Shown: positions 25,670-35,135 of the stretch, piece after piece | Layout: each line of letters begins with the position of its first letter | How positions within the stretch are numbered: the first letter of the stretch is position 1 | DNA from: Boletus sp. NGJ | Taxonomy: Eukaryota; Basidiomycota; Agaricomycetes; Boletales; Boletaceae | Assembly (NCBI GenBank): GCA_019096195.1 | Contig: JAGTXK010000187.1 | Location: 310,001 to 374,000, forward strand | Direction: 5' to 3' | DNA: 64,000 bases | Made by a program: the position numbers and the translations under genes | Notes under the pieces: model-generated | The model's database searches: none | What the model saw: the letters and a program-made list of their open reading frames with translations, nothing else | Told to the model about the DNA's origin: nothing

Positions 25670-26494
25670 CGTGTCGCCATTCCTGCTCAACTATGGACAA
25701 CAACCCCTGATCCCCAATAAGTGGGTCGAGGTATGGAACAAGTCAGCCATGGTGTTCACCGCAAAGATGAAAGGTCACCATGAGGCGGCCAAAAATGCGT
25801 TAGAGAAAGCAGCCACAGCCATGAAGAACAGTCATGACAAGTGAGCTGCCCCATCAACAAACTTCACAGTCAGGCAACAAATCCTCCTCAAAGGAACCAA
25901 CATCTGCACTGACCAGCTAATGAAGAAGTTCAACAACAAGCATCATGGGCCTTTCAAGGTGAAGCGAAAGGTGGGCGAGGCATCATACAAGCTAGAAATC
26001 CCAAAGACGTGGTGCGGCATCCACCCTATCTTCCATAAGTCACTACTCATGCTGTACCACACCAGCACCACCAAATCCCAAGCCAAACTGAAACCCCCAC
26101 CACCAGTAATCGTCCAACAGGAGAAGGAACACAAAGTTCAAGAGGTAGTCAATTCAAGGAAGCACAGAGGGAAGACTGAGTACCTCGTACATTGGAAGGG
26201 CTACCCATGAGAGGAATGCACTTGGGAACTAAAAGCGAATGTCGGAAACACCTTGAAGCTCATTGAGAAGTTCCACATGTCCAACCCATCCACCGTCCAC
26301 ACCCTCACTGAAGCGTGCAACTGCCCAACTTGCACCCATCAGACCACCCTCTTCACCAATATGTCCTTCTGCGCCTATGCTGCCTCCCTCAATCACCTAC
26401 CTGACCACCTGTTCGAGATCCTACAACCTGGCTCGGAACCAACACTTTCCAGCATTTTGGTTGACTGGGAGTTTGACCCCTGAAAAGGGGGTAA

Positions 26495-26776
26495 TGAAAT
26501 GTTTTCACCTCTAACTCTGTAGATATTTATGATACTTAGCTAAACATTACCTATGCCTAGAACCGTGATGCCATATGTATGTCATAGAATCCTCTAGAAC
26601 ATTACGTCATCATTCCAGCACATTCCATACCGGCCCTAAAGCTGGTCTGTGCTCACACCCACACACTATATATAAGTAGCATATTCTATAGTAGATACAC
26701 ATTCTTGGAATTGTCCTTCTATGCTCAGAATTTTACCTTCGGGTAACACCAAGTGTTGTGGACCCTTCTCCTTTCA
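26495..26776 (+). repeat. gypsy-1 right LTR
   Basis: Partner of 13373-13648, with the same TATATATAAGTAG box. Its CRE-like site has decayed to TATGTCATAG. It runs directly into copia-1 RNase H sequence after the target repeat. Confidence 0.85.
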
Positions 26777-26785
26777 AATATATGT

Positions 26786-29700
26786 GTTTGAAGCATTGAT
26801 GAAACCACATGGCAGTTGAGAGAGCAATGGCACCCATGTTGTCAATGTAGACCTTGATTGGGGATGTAAAAGGAATTGAGAGTTTGGTGAACAAAGAGTG
26901 TAGCCAGAGCCCTTCCTGGACAGCATGCATGACTGCCATATATTTAGCCTCAATGAACGAGAGCATGATGGTTAACTGCTTTTTGGACATATGTGAAATG
27001 AGCCCCCCAGCGTAAAACCATGTGTAGCCAGAGACCGAGCACCGCCCCACTTTGCTTGCCCAGCTTGCATCAGTGTACACATGGAGATCCTCCTCTGTTA
27101 TCTCTCCCCTATAGTGCAGGCAAAGCTTCCATGTGCTGGCCAAGTAACGGAGCACATGTTTGGCCATGGTGAAGTGTCTTGGCTTCAGATTCATGTTGTG
27201 CTGGGCAAGGGAATTGAGAATATAGGCAATGTCAGGGTGGGTGTTGATTGAAAGGTATATGAGCTCACTGACAATCTTTAGGTATGATGGCTGTAGGTTC
27301 TCAATCTAAGGGTAAGTGGCTGTTGGGTTGTCAAGGGGTGCCTTAGAATCAGCAGGAAGTTGATGTATTCATTTTGATGCATCCAGAGCTGACGAGTTGT
27401 GCAATTGTGCTCAAACTCCACTCCAAGGTACTTGGTGACTGGACCAAGATCCTTCATTCCAAAATGTGTTACAATTTGGTCTTGACCTCTTCCAAAAAGG
27501 GTCACAAGTTGGAGATGCCCATCCTGTCATCTATATGCCAGCCAATGAAGCAGCACACTCGTGTGATGCCCACTGCAAGTTTGACATCACCTTTGTAGTA
27601 GAAGAGGGCATGATTCGAAGCAGTGCACATGAATCCAAGGTCTACCATGACTCTGCACACCTGTTCATACCATTCAAGGGCAGACTGTTTCAAGCTGTAG
27701 ATGGTGTGGAGCATCAGCCATATGATTTCTCCCCTGTCCCCTTCCTAGACTGATGCATGTAAATCTCCTCCTTTAGTACCCTCCACAGGAACGCGCATTT
27801 TATGTCAAACATATCAATCTCCCAATCATTTTGACATGCAAGCACAGCTAGGAGACAAACCAATGCCAGTTTGATGACAGGAGCAAACATTACACCATAG
27901 TCAATACCTGATACCTGTGAGAAACCCTGGGTGACCAACCTGGCCTTGTACATGGATCCACCTTTGTTATCCTCTTTGAACTTGAGCACCCAGTGACATC
28001 TGATGGCTTTGCAACTTGGGGGTAATGAGGTGAGTTTATATACTTGCATTTCTCTCATTGTTTGAAGTTCTGCTTCCATCATGTTCAACCATTTGTTTTT
28101 GTCAGAGCACTGAATTGCTTCATTGTAGGTTGCTGGTGGAATAGCCATGTCATAGTCTGGCTGTGTGGGATCACAGTGTTTGTCACTTTGTATTGTGATG
28201 TGGGCCTGCTCTTCCATAACATGGGCTTGTTCTTCAATGACTACTCCTATTGCAGCCCCTGGTAAGGTGGCATCTGGTTCTATTGGTCCCTTTCCTGTTC
28301 AGACGCCTCATGGGAAGCTATACTTTATTGTTTTTTTGGATGACCACACCCCCTTAATCAACATCCAGCTCCTTGCAACTAAGGATCAGGCACTCCATGC
28401 ATGGAAAATTGTCAGAAGCTATGAGAGAACCACTCTGGTTGCATGGTCAAGATATTTCATTCAGATAATGGTAGGGAGTTCCTGAGTGCCGAGTTCACTC
28501 AAGCTTTTGAGGAGAGTGGGATCCAAAGGCAGCTTGTGAGTCCTTACATACATCAGCAGAATGGAAAGGCTGAACATGCCATCTGCACCCTGGAGGGTTG
28601 TGCCTTGGCTATGCTTGAAACTGCAGATCTATCCATAACCTTATGGAGTGAGGTGGTCCTTACTATGGCTTATCTATGGAACTGAATAGAATCAGTTGCA
28701 TTGCCATCCAGTATAATGCCCTACAAGCTTGTCCATGGCACCAAGCCTGACCTCTTGCATATCTGGGTCTTTGGCTGATGCTACTGGACTCACATCCTCA
28801 CTAAGTTGCAGACAAAGTTTGGTCCACACTTGCACTGAGCCATTTTTGTTGGCTATCCCAATGGTGTGAAGGGCTATTGCTTTTGTGACACCATGAATGG
28901 CACCTTTTTTGTTGCCTATGACATCATCTTTGATAAGATGCAACCTGCCCTACTTGGCTGCAATGACAATAATGATGATGATGATACCAATGATGGTGCA
29001 TTGAGAGTGGCCTTAGACTCCAACCCTGTAGTTGCACCTCCCCAGATTGACCTTGCATCCATACCAGCACCATGCAGATCTGCTCATGCTCACATTCCCA
29101 CTCCAGCAGGTCAGGCTTACATAGAGGGATGGATGGTAGCTTGTGTCCAGTTGGAGTTACTTTGTGAGAAACAGACTGTGGCAATTGGTGGGTCCCCAAG
29201 TGAGGGGGTACTAGGGTTGTTGAGCAAGGGGGTAGAGGAGATGAGTGCCAACCCCCTGGGGACACACAAGTCCAAATGGATGAGGTCAAGCATGTGAGCA
29301 GTGCGTGGTGTGTTGGATAACAGGTAGGGTTTCCGGGGGTGTTTGACCATGACACAAGATTCACAATGACTGAGAGGTCTGTTGCTGTCAACAGTCACAC
29401 TAGTGGCTATGAGTGGTAGATGCTTGACAGAGTTGCCACTGGGATGTCCCATGTGAGCATGCCATACATCCCATATGAGTGTGGATTTGACAATTGCACT
29501 GATCTCCTTTGTGAACAGGGTAGTACTGGTGAGTTCACTTAGATAAATGAAATGAAGGTTGATATAGCAGATGTTGTCAATGAGCATCACATGATCTAGC
29601 ATGTTGCCATTGTAGGAAAATTGGCAGTGAGCAGCTACCCCATCTCAGGCCCCCTTGAATTCACAGTCCCAACCATGTTGAAGCATCCGCCCCATGGACA

Positions 29701-31564
29701 GGAGGTTGAGCATGACATCAGGAGCGTGCAGGCAATCATGGAGTGTTAATCAATAGGTATCACCATTTAGAATCAACTCCCTGATGCAGATGCTGTGACC
29801 AGTTGTGGTGAGAGCACCATGATTGGCAGTCTTCACTGGGGGGTGGTCTTCCTGCCAAAAGGTCACAAAGTAAGACCTGTGCATGATGAGGTGCAATGTA
29901 CTACCGAAGTTGAGGATCGTGGAGGTAGTGGATGACATGGCAACAGCCACACAGGATAATTCCTGTTAGAGCTCAGTGGACATGTTAGAGGGTGAAGCTG
30001 CAGATATGGGCATTGGAGTGGGCATTGTTGCAGCTACAGCTGCTGCTGCTGCCTTAGTTTTTGGGTTCTTATTGCATATCCAGGCTGGGGCCTTACTCTC
30101 CATCCCCCCTCCAGGCCAGTAGCAGTGCACATGATCATGGTTGTCAGCATGTGGTAATTCAGTACAGAGCAGGTTTGTGCATTTGAGACCTTTGGGATTA
30201 TTTCTGTGAATGCACAAGCCCATAATGGGATTGACCTTGGGTGTGAGTGGCAAGGCAATGGCAGCATTGGTATATTCAGATGCTGGTCCAGCTAGGCTTT
30301 GTCTCCCAACTATAGTGTTGGCCTTTTCAGTGAAGAGTTTGGTGATGTTGTCAAAAGTGAGAGGTGCAGTAGAGGCAGAAGTGATAGAGACACCAGCTGT
30401 GGGAGTGTTGGTGCTCATCGAGGCACTGGACATCCTGTTCATGGTGAACTCTTTTATTTGCCATTCTATGACATCTGGGAGATCCTATAGGAGGTCAAAG
30501 ATGGCTTCATCATTGGTGTACATTACACCCATTTGGATAAAGTGATGACATGCATCTTCGAGGACTCCAAGGTACCGAGGAGCATTGCTGGCATCTTTGA
30601 GCTTCTCAGAACACACACAAGCATGAAGCTCATATTGGGACATTAGATCATTGCAAGCATATCACTAAGCGAGAATTTTCCATTGCTCACGAGCAGTTAG
30701 TCTGTTATTTGGCTGAGTAGCTATGATCATTGATATCTCCCTGTCAACAAGGGCCTTCAAGGCCTGAGCATCCTTAGCCAACCAGTTCAGAATCTTTTCA
30801 GTTTTGTCATTTGTGATGGTGGCTGGTAATGAATTCAAGCAAGGTCAGGACACTGCACACTCTGGGCACATCTGTGCAATAAGGTCTTAGTTGTTGCACT
30901 TTGGGCAGACAGACTGTGTATTTACCTATGCGATAAGGTCTATGTACATAGTGATTAGATATGGTTTATGTAGGTATCAAATGGTAACTGCTCACCTCAG
31001 TCATTGCACTTCGGGCGGACTGACTGAGATGTCATTCTGGATACATTGAGTTTATATATGAAGGGTAAGAACATAGAAGAGAAGTATCATATGGCATTAA
31101 GTTGGCAAATGGACATGTGGAGCATAGGAAATGAAGAATTATGTTGCAGAAATGTATACCGCACAGTGCCTCAGCACTTTCCGTGCTCCCAGATGACATG
31201 TAGGTGACATGGTGACATTCCACTGCACGGCTGCACACGTGCTTGCCTGATTTCAACGGCTGGATTAGCTGGAATTGGTTGATGAGAAGTGAGTTCTGCA
31301 AGATCTTTTGGATCTGTGCCACTGCTGCAGTGATTCCAAAGGGGTTCACCTTTTAAGGCCAGAGTCATTTGACAGTGCCATTGTGAGTAGTTTTCAGTGC
31401 CAGTAAGCTTGCAAATGTGATTGTACTTTCCCATGGTTCACCAATTGTGATTGGAGGGTTTTGATGGATATCAAAAGGGTGTGGCATAGTGACCCGGATG
31501 TGTGCCCTGTGTCTAGATCTCATTGGTTCAAACTCTGCCTGATCAGAGCTCAGGGCTCATAACC
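26786..31564 (-). mobile_element. copia-1 internal region: RNase H, RT, integrase, protease and gag remnants
   Basis: On the minus strand: RNase H (26786-27194: HVYTDASWASKVGRCSVSG, FIEAKYMAVMHAVQEGLWL), reverse transcriptase (27502-28217: RCHWVLKFKEDNKGG, YKARLVTQGFSQVSGIDY, DIKCAFL), pre-integrase (29117-29602: WHAHMGHPSGNSV, CESCVMVKHP), protease-like (29750-29950) and gag (29966-31434: HICKLTGTENYSQW). The integrase core with the DD(35)E-type context (FHSDNGREFLSAEF, SPYIHQQNGKAEHAI) reads on the plus strand at 28265-28760, so a segment of about 1 kb is turned round relative to its flanks. The remnant has many breaks and no intact frame. Confidence 0.85.
30840..31245 (-). repeat. possible solo LTR of a third copia family inside copia-1 gag
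   Basis: Copia-2 gag reads straight from IPADPLAI into EKILD, while in copia-1 about 0.4 kb of non-gag sequence lies between the same two points. On the minus strand this piece has a TATA-like CATATATAAACTC and a twice-used motif (GTCCGCCCGAAGTGCAA and CTGCCCAAAGTGCAAC), laid out like the copia LTRs here. TTGAA flanks both sides. Exact ends are unsure because the edges do not show clean TG/CA. Confidence 0.45.
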
Positions 31565-31855
31565 TGTACAAGCTAGACAAGTTGTGACTCAGCGATCTCC
31601 GCAGTGGGTGGAAGGCTACTTATAATTTACCTAGACAAGTTGTAACTGGGTACATATGAGTGTCAAGATGCTACAAGATGGAGGGTACAACTTACCTCAG
31701 CGATCTCCGCAGTGGGTGGAACGCTGAGGAAGACGAGTCCCGAGAATGTGCATTGGCTACAAAAAGGTTATGTAATGTTGAACTATACAGTGTGGCTTGA
31801 TGGCGGCAAGATGATATGAAAGGTACAAGCATGACCAAAATGAGAAGTACTAACA
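31565..31855 (-). repeat. copia-1 LTR, right copy (5' LTR)
   Basis: This 291-bp LTR runs from TGTTAG to TTGTACA on the minus strand and is followed by a primer-site-like stretch, GGTTATGAGCC. A motif of about 27 bp (CAGCGATCTCCGCAGTGGG and neighbours) occurs twice inside it, near 31588 and 31697. AGCAT at 31856 is the target-site repeat. Confidence 0.85.
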
Positions 31856-31860
31856 AGCAT

Positions 31861-32043
31861 GGGCAAGCCAACGTGAACAACCTTATGCGGAACTGCTTTT
31901 GCGAGCATGAACGTCTCTGTTAAAGTTTCAGTCTGCATCCCGCGCCTATCTCGCCTCATCGGGAGCTGCCGAATCCCGATCGACGGAACTATACAGCACC
32001 TCAGCCACCAGAGGTTCATATGTTCACTCCCAACCACAGCAAC
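31861..32043 (+). promoter_or_regulatory. RPS30 upstream region, now abutting the transposon nest
   Basis: Only 183 bp separate the copia-1 target repeat from the RPS30 start codon, so the whole remaining native promoter must lie here. No TATA box is evident. ATCTCGCCTCATCGGG and CAGCCACCAGAGG are C-rich stretches. Before the insertion this DNA followed on from 1045-1207. Confidence 0.4.
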
Positions 32044-32518
32044 ATGGGGAAAGGTCTACATATAATTTAACGCTCATTCAACCCAGTTCACAGATCTCTT
32101 GCGCGTGCCGGGCAAGGTCAAGTCGCAAACGCCCAAGGTTGAAAAGCAGGAGAGACAGAAGCCACTTACTGGCGTGCCAAGAAGCGCGAGCTCTATAATC
32201 GCAGGCAAGTACCCCAACACCGTGCCCGCAATACAAGACGTTCATCCATCTTCCGTAGATTCGTCAATATTTGTTGCCACTGTCCCTGGACGGAGAATGT
32301 GAGCTTGTCATTCCTTCTCTCCCACGGCTTTGCAGTCAAATTTCTACGATGAAACACGAAAAATCAAGCATAGTTCACACTGAAACTATCGTGTTGACAA
32401 CAAAACATCACGTCTTTCGCTCCTATCTGATCCTCTATCTCTTTTTGTTCAACATTTTATGTGGCACACCTTAACTGATCCATGATATCTTTCTAGGAAC
32501 CCGAATCCAGAGCAATAA
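32044..32518 (+). CDS. RPS30: 40S ribosomal protein S30 (with three apparent one-base frame errors)
   Basis: Small basic protein of the 40S subunit, normally about 62 residues. Exon 1 is ATGGGGAAAG (32044-32053). Exon 2, after a CCCAG acceptor at about 32086, codes VHRSLARAG, then KVKSQTPKVEKQERQKPLTG, then RAKKRELYNRR. An AG/GCAAGT donor (a GC-AG intron, about 32205-32258) leads to RFVNI and VATVPGRRM, and a last intron (about 32298-32496) to NPNPEQ and the stop at 32516-32518. The four pieces lie in shifting frames: one extra G in GCCGGGCAAG, one missing C in ACTGGCGTGCC and one extra T in AATATTTGTT. All three are homopolymer-length changes, so assembly error is likelier than decay, although a true pseudogene cannot be excluded. 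Splice signals are intact. Confidence 0.85.
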
Positions 32519-33719
32519 TCTGGAGCCTACTGCACTGATGAGTGTCTTGGCCGTTTTGTTCTCGTTCTGGTGTCAACACTGGTGACTTCTTACTGCCTGT
32601 CGCTCGTGTTACAGAGCTTTTGAACATAGATTACGGTAACCTTTCACTCGTGCGTAAGATCACTCCATTCCATGCTCGAAATTTACACTTGGGAACTAGA
32701 AAACAATTACCATGCACGGCGTGAGCTTAGTCTGGGAGCACACGCGTGGTTGTAACATTGAAGGGGATGCATTATTTATTGTGGAATTGGATACAGATAT
32801 CCAAAGCCTTAACTAATAAGTGACATGAACTCTGGACAGAAGACCTGGGAAACATCTTGAAAGCAACCAGACTTTCCGTGTTGTGCTTGGCTATCTCGAT
32901 GCGGCTACTGGCATGAGAGCCACTTACAGTACAATACGACCGCAAAACGAGACGTCAATGGCTATGAGAACGAGTCCGTACCTCGCTGTGCCCGCAGTAT
33001 CAACGGTGGAAGTAAATCCCAGTGCGTTCCTCCGCGACAGGGTGCGGTTAGATAATGAGGCGACAGTCGTTGAGCGGAGCTTGTAAGCGTGAAGCAATGG
33101 CCCGATGGTGGCGTGACGCTGGCCCGCTCCCTCCCAGTCTGAGAGTCACCCGTAGATGCACAATACGGCTGGGTGGGGACTAGACGAAGTGTACCGTCTT
33201 ACTGTAATATTAGGTAGTAGATCTGTGCCCAGAGATAGGCCTCAGGCACGGCTGTCAGATCTTCAGACTTGGCAGAGGCACTGACTCGTAACATTACGGA
33301 GATCGCGAGAATAAAGAATCAGCGAGTCACGCACGATGCACTCAATTCCACCCGACGAGCTGCTCGCTGTACAACCCGACATACCTATCGACGCAGACAA
33401 CAAGGCAGCAATGGCCGTTCTATCGAAGACAAGATCAGCACGCAGGTCCTTTTCGCAGCAGATATCTGCGATCGGGGCACGATTAACCCGCGCGTTGTCG
33501 ACGGCGGAAGGGGGCAAAACCGCCTCCAGTGTGTCAGAGGTATTGGTGAACAAACCAACCAGTGAGTTTCCACTCCGCATTTAAGTTTTCAGGAATGGGA
33601 GATAAGCTGTGAGGAGATAAGCCCCTTAGGCCTGCGATGATAATACAGATAAGATACGGCGTCTATCCTGTTATATTAGGCCGTCTTCACTCCGAGTCTG
33701 GGCTACTTTCTGACCTCCC
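32519..33719. other. intergenic stretch, no gene recognised
   Basis: 1.2 kb of CpG-rich unique-looking DNA. The longest forward frames (33269-33565 and 33336-33584) overlap each other and show no known motif. The second (82 codons, MHSIPPDELLAVQPDIPIDA...) could be a small gene but nothing supports it. No tRNA-like A and B boxes were seen. Confidence 0.4.
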
Positions 33720-34754
33720 ATGACAGACACCCCAAACGACCCTCAGGGCGAGCGTCGCTCCGTGTCGAGAGGACGCGACGCATTTGTGGGTCTCCTTCGC
33801 TCGCTAGGCTCTTGCTCGCGCTCAACAAGTTCACCCCGCACAGCATTCCTCTGGCAGAGGCGGACTAGGCAACATGCGTCTCTCCCTATCTCCCGACGCC
33901 CGTCCCACCGACGGCCCAGATGACGTTTCGCACACCCGTGGCCGCGAGCCCGCAATTCACCCTGACAGAGTTGGTGTCCCCTCCTTGCACATCTCTAGCC
34001 AGTCTACTGACATGCAACGATAAGCTCTTTTCCGTCGGACGCGGTGGTGCTGGAAATATCCGTTCCCCTTCCCGAGACGCCCACAGTATCACCCAAGATG
34101 CAGCAGAGGCCGAGTACCAGGCTAAGCTCGTCCATGAACACGCAGAGGCAGCCACCATGGTAAGCATACCTCACGCTTTCCAAACCCACCCCAAAAAACC
34201 AAGTTCCATCCGGTATAGCATTCCTCGGGACGTGGTGGTGCCGGAAACATTTCCGGCTCTCGTTCTCGCTCCCGAGGTCCGGCCGCCGTGATGCACTCTT
34301 CCGGACGAGGCGGCGCTGGGAACATCCACGCCGAAACTAGTATCATTGCAGAAGTCCTTGACGAAGAAGAGCGGAGGCAGCATGTACATTATGAACGAAT
34401 GTCGGTACCCTCTCTCTCCTTGTCTCGTTCCCGAGTATCCCAAAAACTGATCAACACGTACACAGCCACTCGACCGGCAGAGGTGGCGTTGCGAACATCA
34501 CCAGCGCCCACGAGCCCGGCATCGAGCGCGTCACGCTCCATCCTGTCGAATTCGAGTCGACTGGACGTGGCGGCGCAGGCAACATTCGCTCCCGTTCCGC
34601 CTCTCGTGAACCCGGAGTCAGGCCCGTTTCAAAGGAGAAACATGGTCTCGCCGCGATTTTGGACAAGCGCTCTCATCATCAACACCCGCACGTCCACGCG
34701 CATGATCAACCGAGTGCATCCCCGAACGAAGGCGCTGCTGATGCTGCCCATTAA
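33720..34754 (+). CDS. DUF3602 / Par32-like protein with GRGGxGN repeats
   Basis: The start MTDTPNDPQGERRSVSRGRD fits a good ATG at 33720. The protein is built on the short motif GRGGxGN: SSGRGGLGNMR (about 33847), VGRGGAGNIRSPSRD (34035), SSGRGGAGNISGSRS (34220), SSGRGGAGNIHAET (34292), TGRGGVANITS (34467) and TGRGGAGNIRSRSAS (34560), followed by EKHGLAAILDKR and a His-rich tail ending at TAA 34752-34754. At least three introns separate the repeats, and two downstream exons begin right after an acceptor with CATTCCTC. The family includes yeast Par32, which links TORC1 signalling to ammonium permease control; whether that holds here is inference. Exon joins near 33790-33840 and 33960-34030 are less certain. 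Confidence 0.75.
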
Positions 34755-35135
34755 TTATCCAGCTCAAATGTGATGACTTTCCCGCATGAATCCATGTTTC
34801 TAACCCTTATTCAGAGTGTACATTTATTCTGGGGCGCAACTGGTACATGTTCTTTCAAATATCTTATCGGAATTCTGTTACGTTCAAGTTATACTACTGT
34901 TCTTCGAACACCTATCAACCCCTTCATCAAATGTGTCAAGTAAATCGATAGTGATCTGCCATGCAAACCACGGTAACAAATTTATGATGTATATATCTTG
35001 CAAGTGATTCCGGCCCAATCGAATAATCAATCTCATAGATTGAGTATGGCGTCCAGCGCAAACCCGAAAACATAAACAAAACACATACGACATATAAACA
35101 TACATACTCTTTGAGACCTTGCATATCGAACGCAA
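34755..35135. other. convergent 3' intergenic stretch
   Basis: AT-rich 380 bp between two converging genes, holding both 3' ends. No ORF or RNA gene is credible. Confidence 0.5.

Larger units (their letters stand above)
13373..26776 (+). mobile_element. Ty3/gypsy chromovirus fossil (gypsy-1), interrupted by gypsy-2
   Basis: LTRs lie at 13373-13648 and 26495-26776, both running from TGAAA to TTTCA and differing by roughly 12-14% by eye. A polypurine tract (AAAAGGGGG) stands before the right LTR. Target repeats are AACAT (13368-13372) and AATAT (26777-26781), one transition apart. Parts on the plus strand in order are gag (about 14880-15800), protease (about 16320-16680, LIDSGCTGSS), reverse transcriptase (about 16905-17640, VYIDDIMIF), RNase H (about 17840-18300), integrase (about 18523-19237, resuming at 25670) and a chromodomain (about 26140-26280, TEYLVHWKGYP). 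It is broken in many places. The coding part keeps far more CpG than the copia layers. Confidence 0.9.
1208..31855 (-). mobile_element. Ty1/copia retrotransposon fossil (copia-1), outermost layer of a 30.6-kb nest
   Basis: The whole left third is one old copia element on the minus strand with other elements inside it. Its 5' LTR is 31565-31855, and its 3' LTR, a shorter copy, is 1208-1351. Both start TGTTAG on the minus strand. The 5-bp target repeat AGCAT precedes 1208 (1203-1207) and follows 31855 (31856-31860). Recognisable parts on the minus strand are gag (30840-31434 and 29966-30840), protease region (near 29750-29950), pre-integrase zinc region (29117-29602), reverse transcriptase (27278-28217), RNase H (26786-27194) and the RNase H/pol end (11945-12110). 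The integrase core (about 28260-29000) reads on the plus strand. The element is heavily broken (many breaks) and CpG-poor. The LTR parts that align differ by about 4%, mostly at CpG sites. Confidence 0.85.

Noticed and set aside
31692-31880. Short minus ORF resembling the one at 1185-1469
   Set aside because: Both are translations of the copia-1 LTR (LVLLILVMLVPFISSC), not genes.
33336-33584. 82-codon plus ORF with host-like codon use
   Set aside because: It overlaps a longer frame and has no recognised motif or splice support. Kept only as a note in the intergenic entry.
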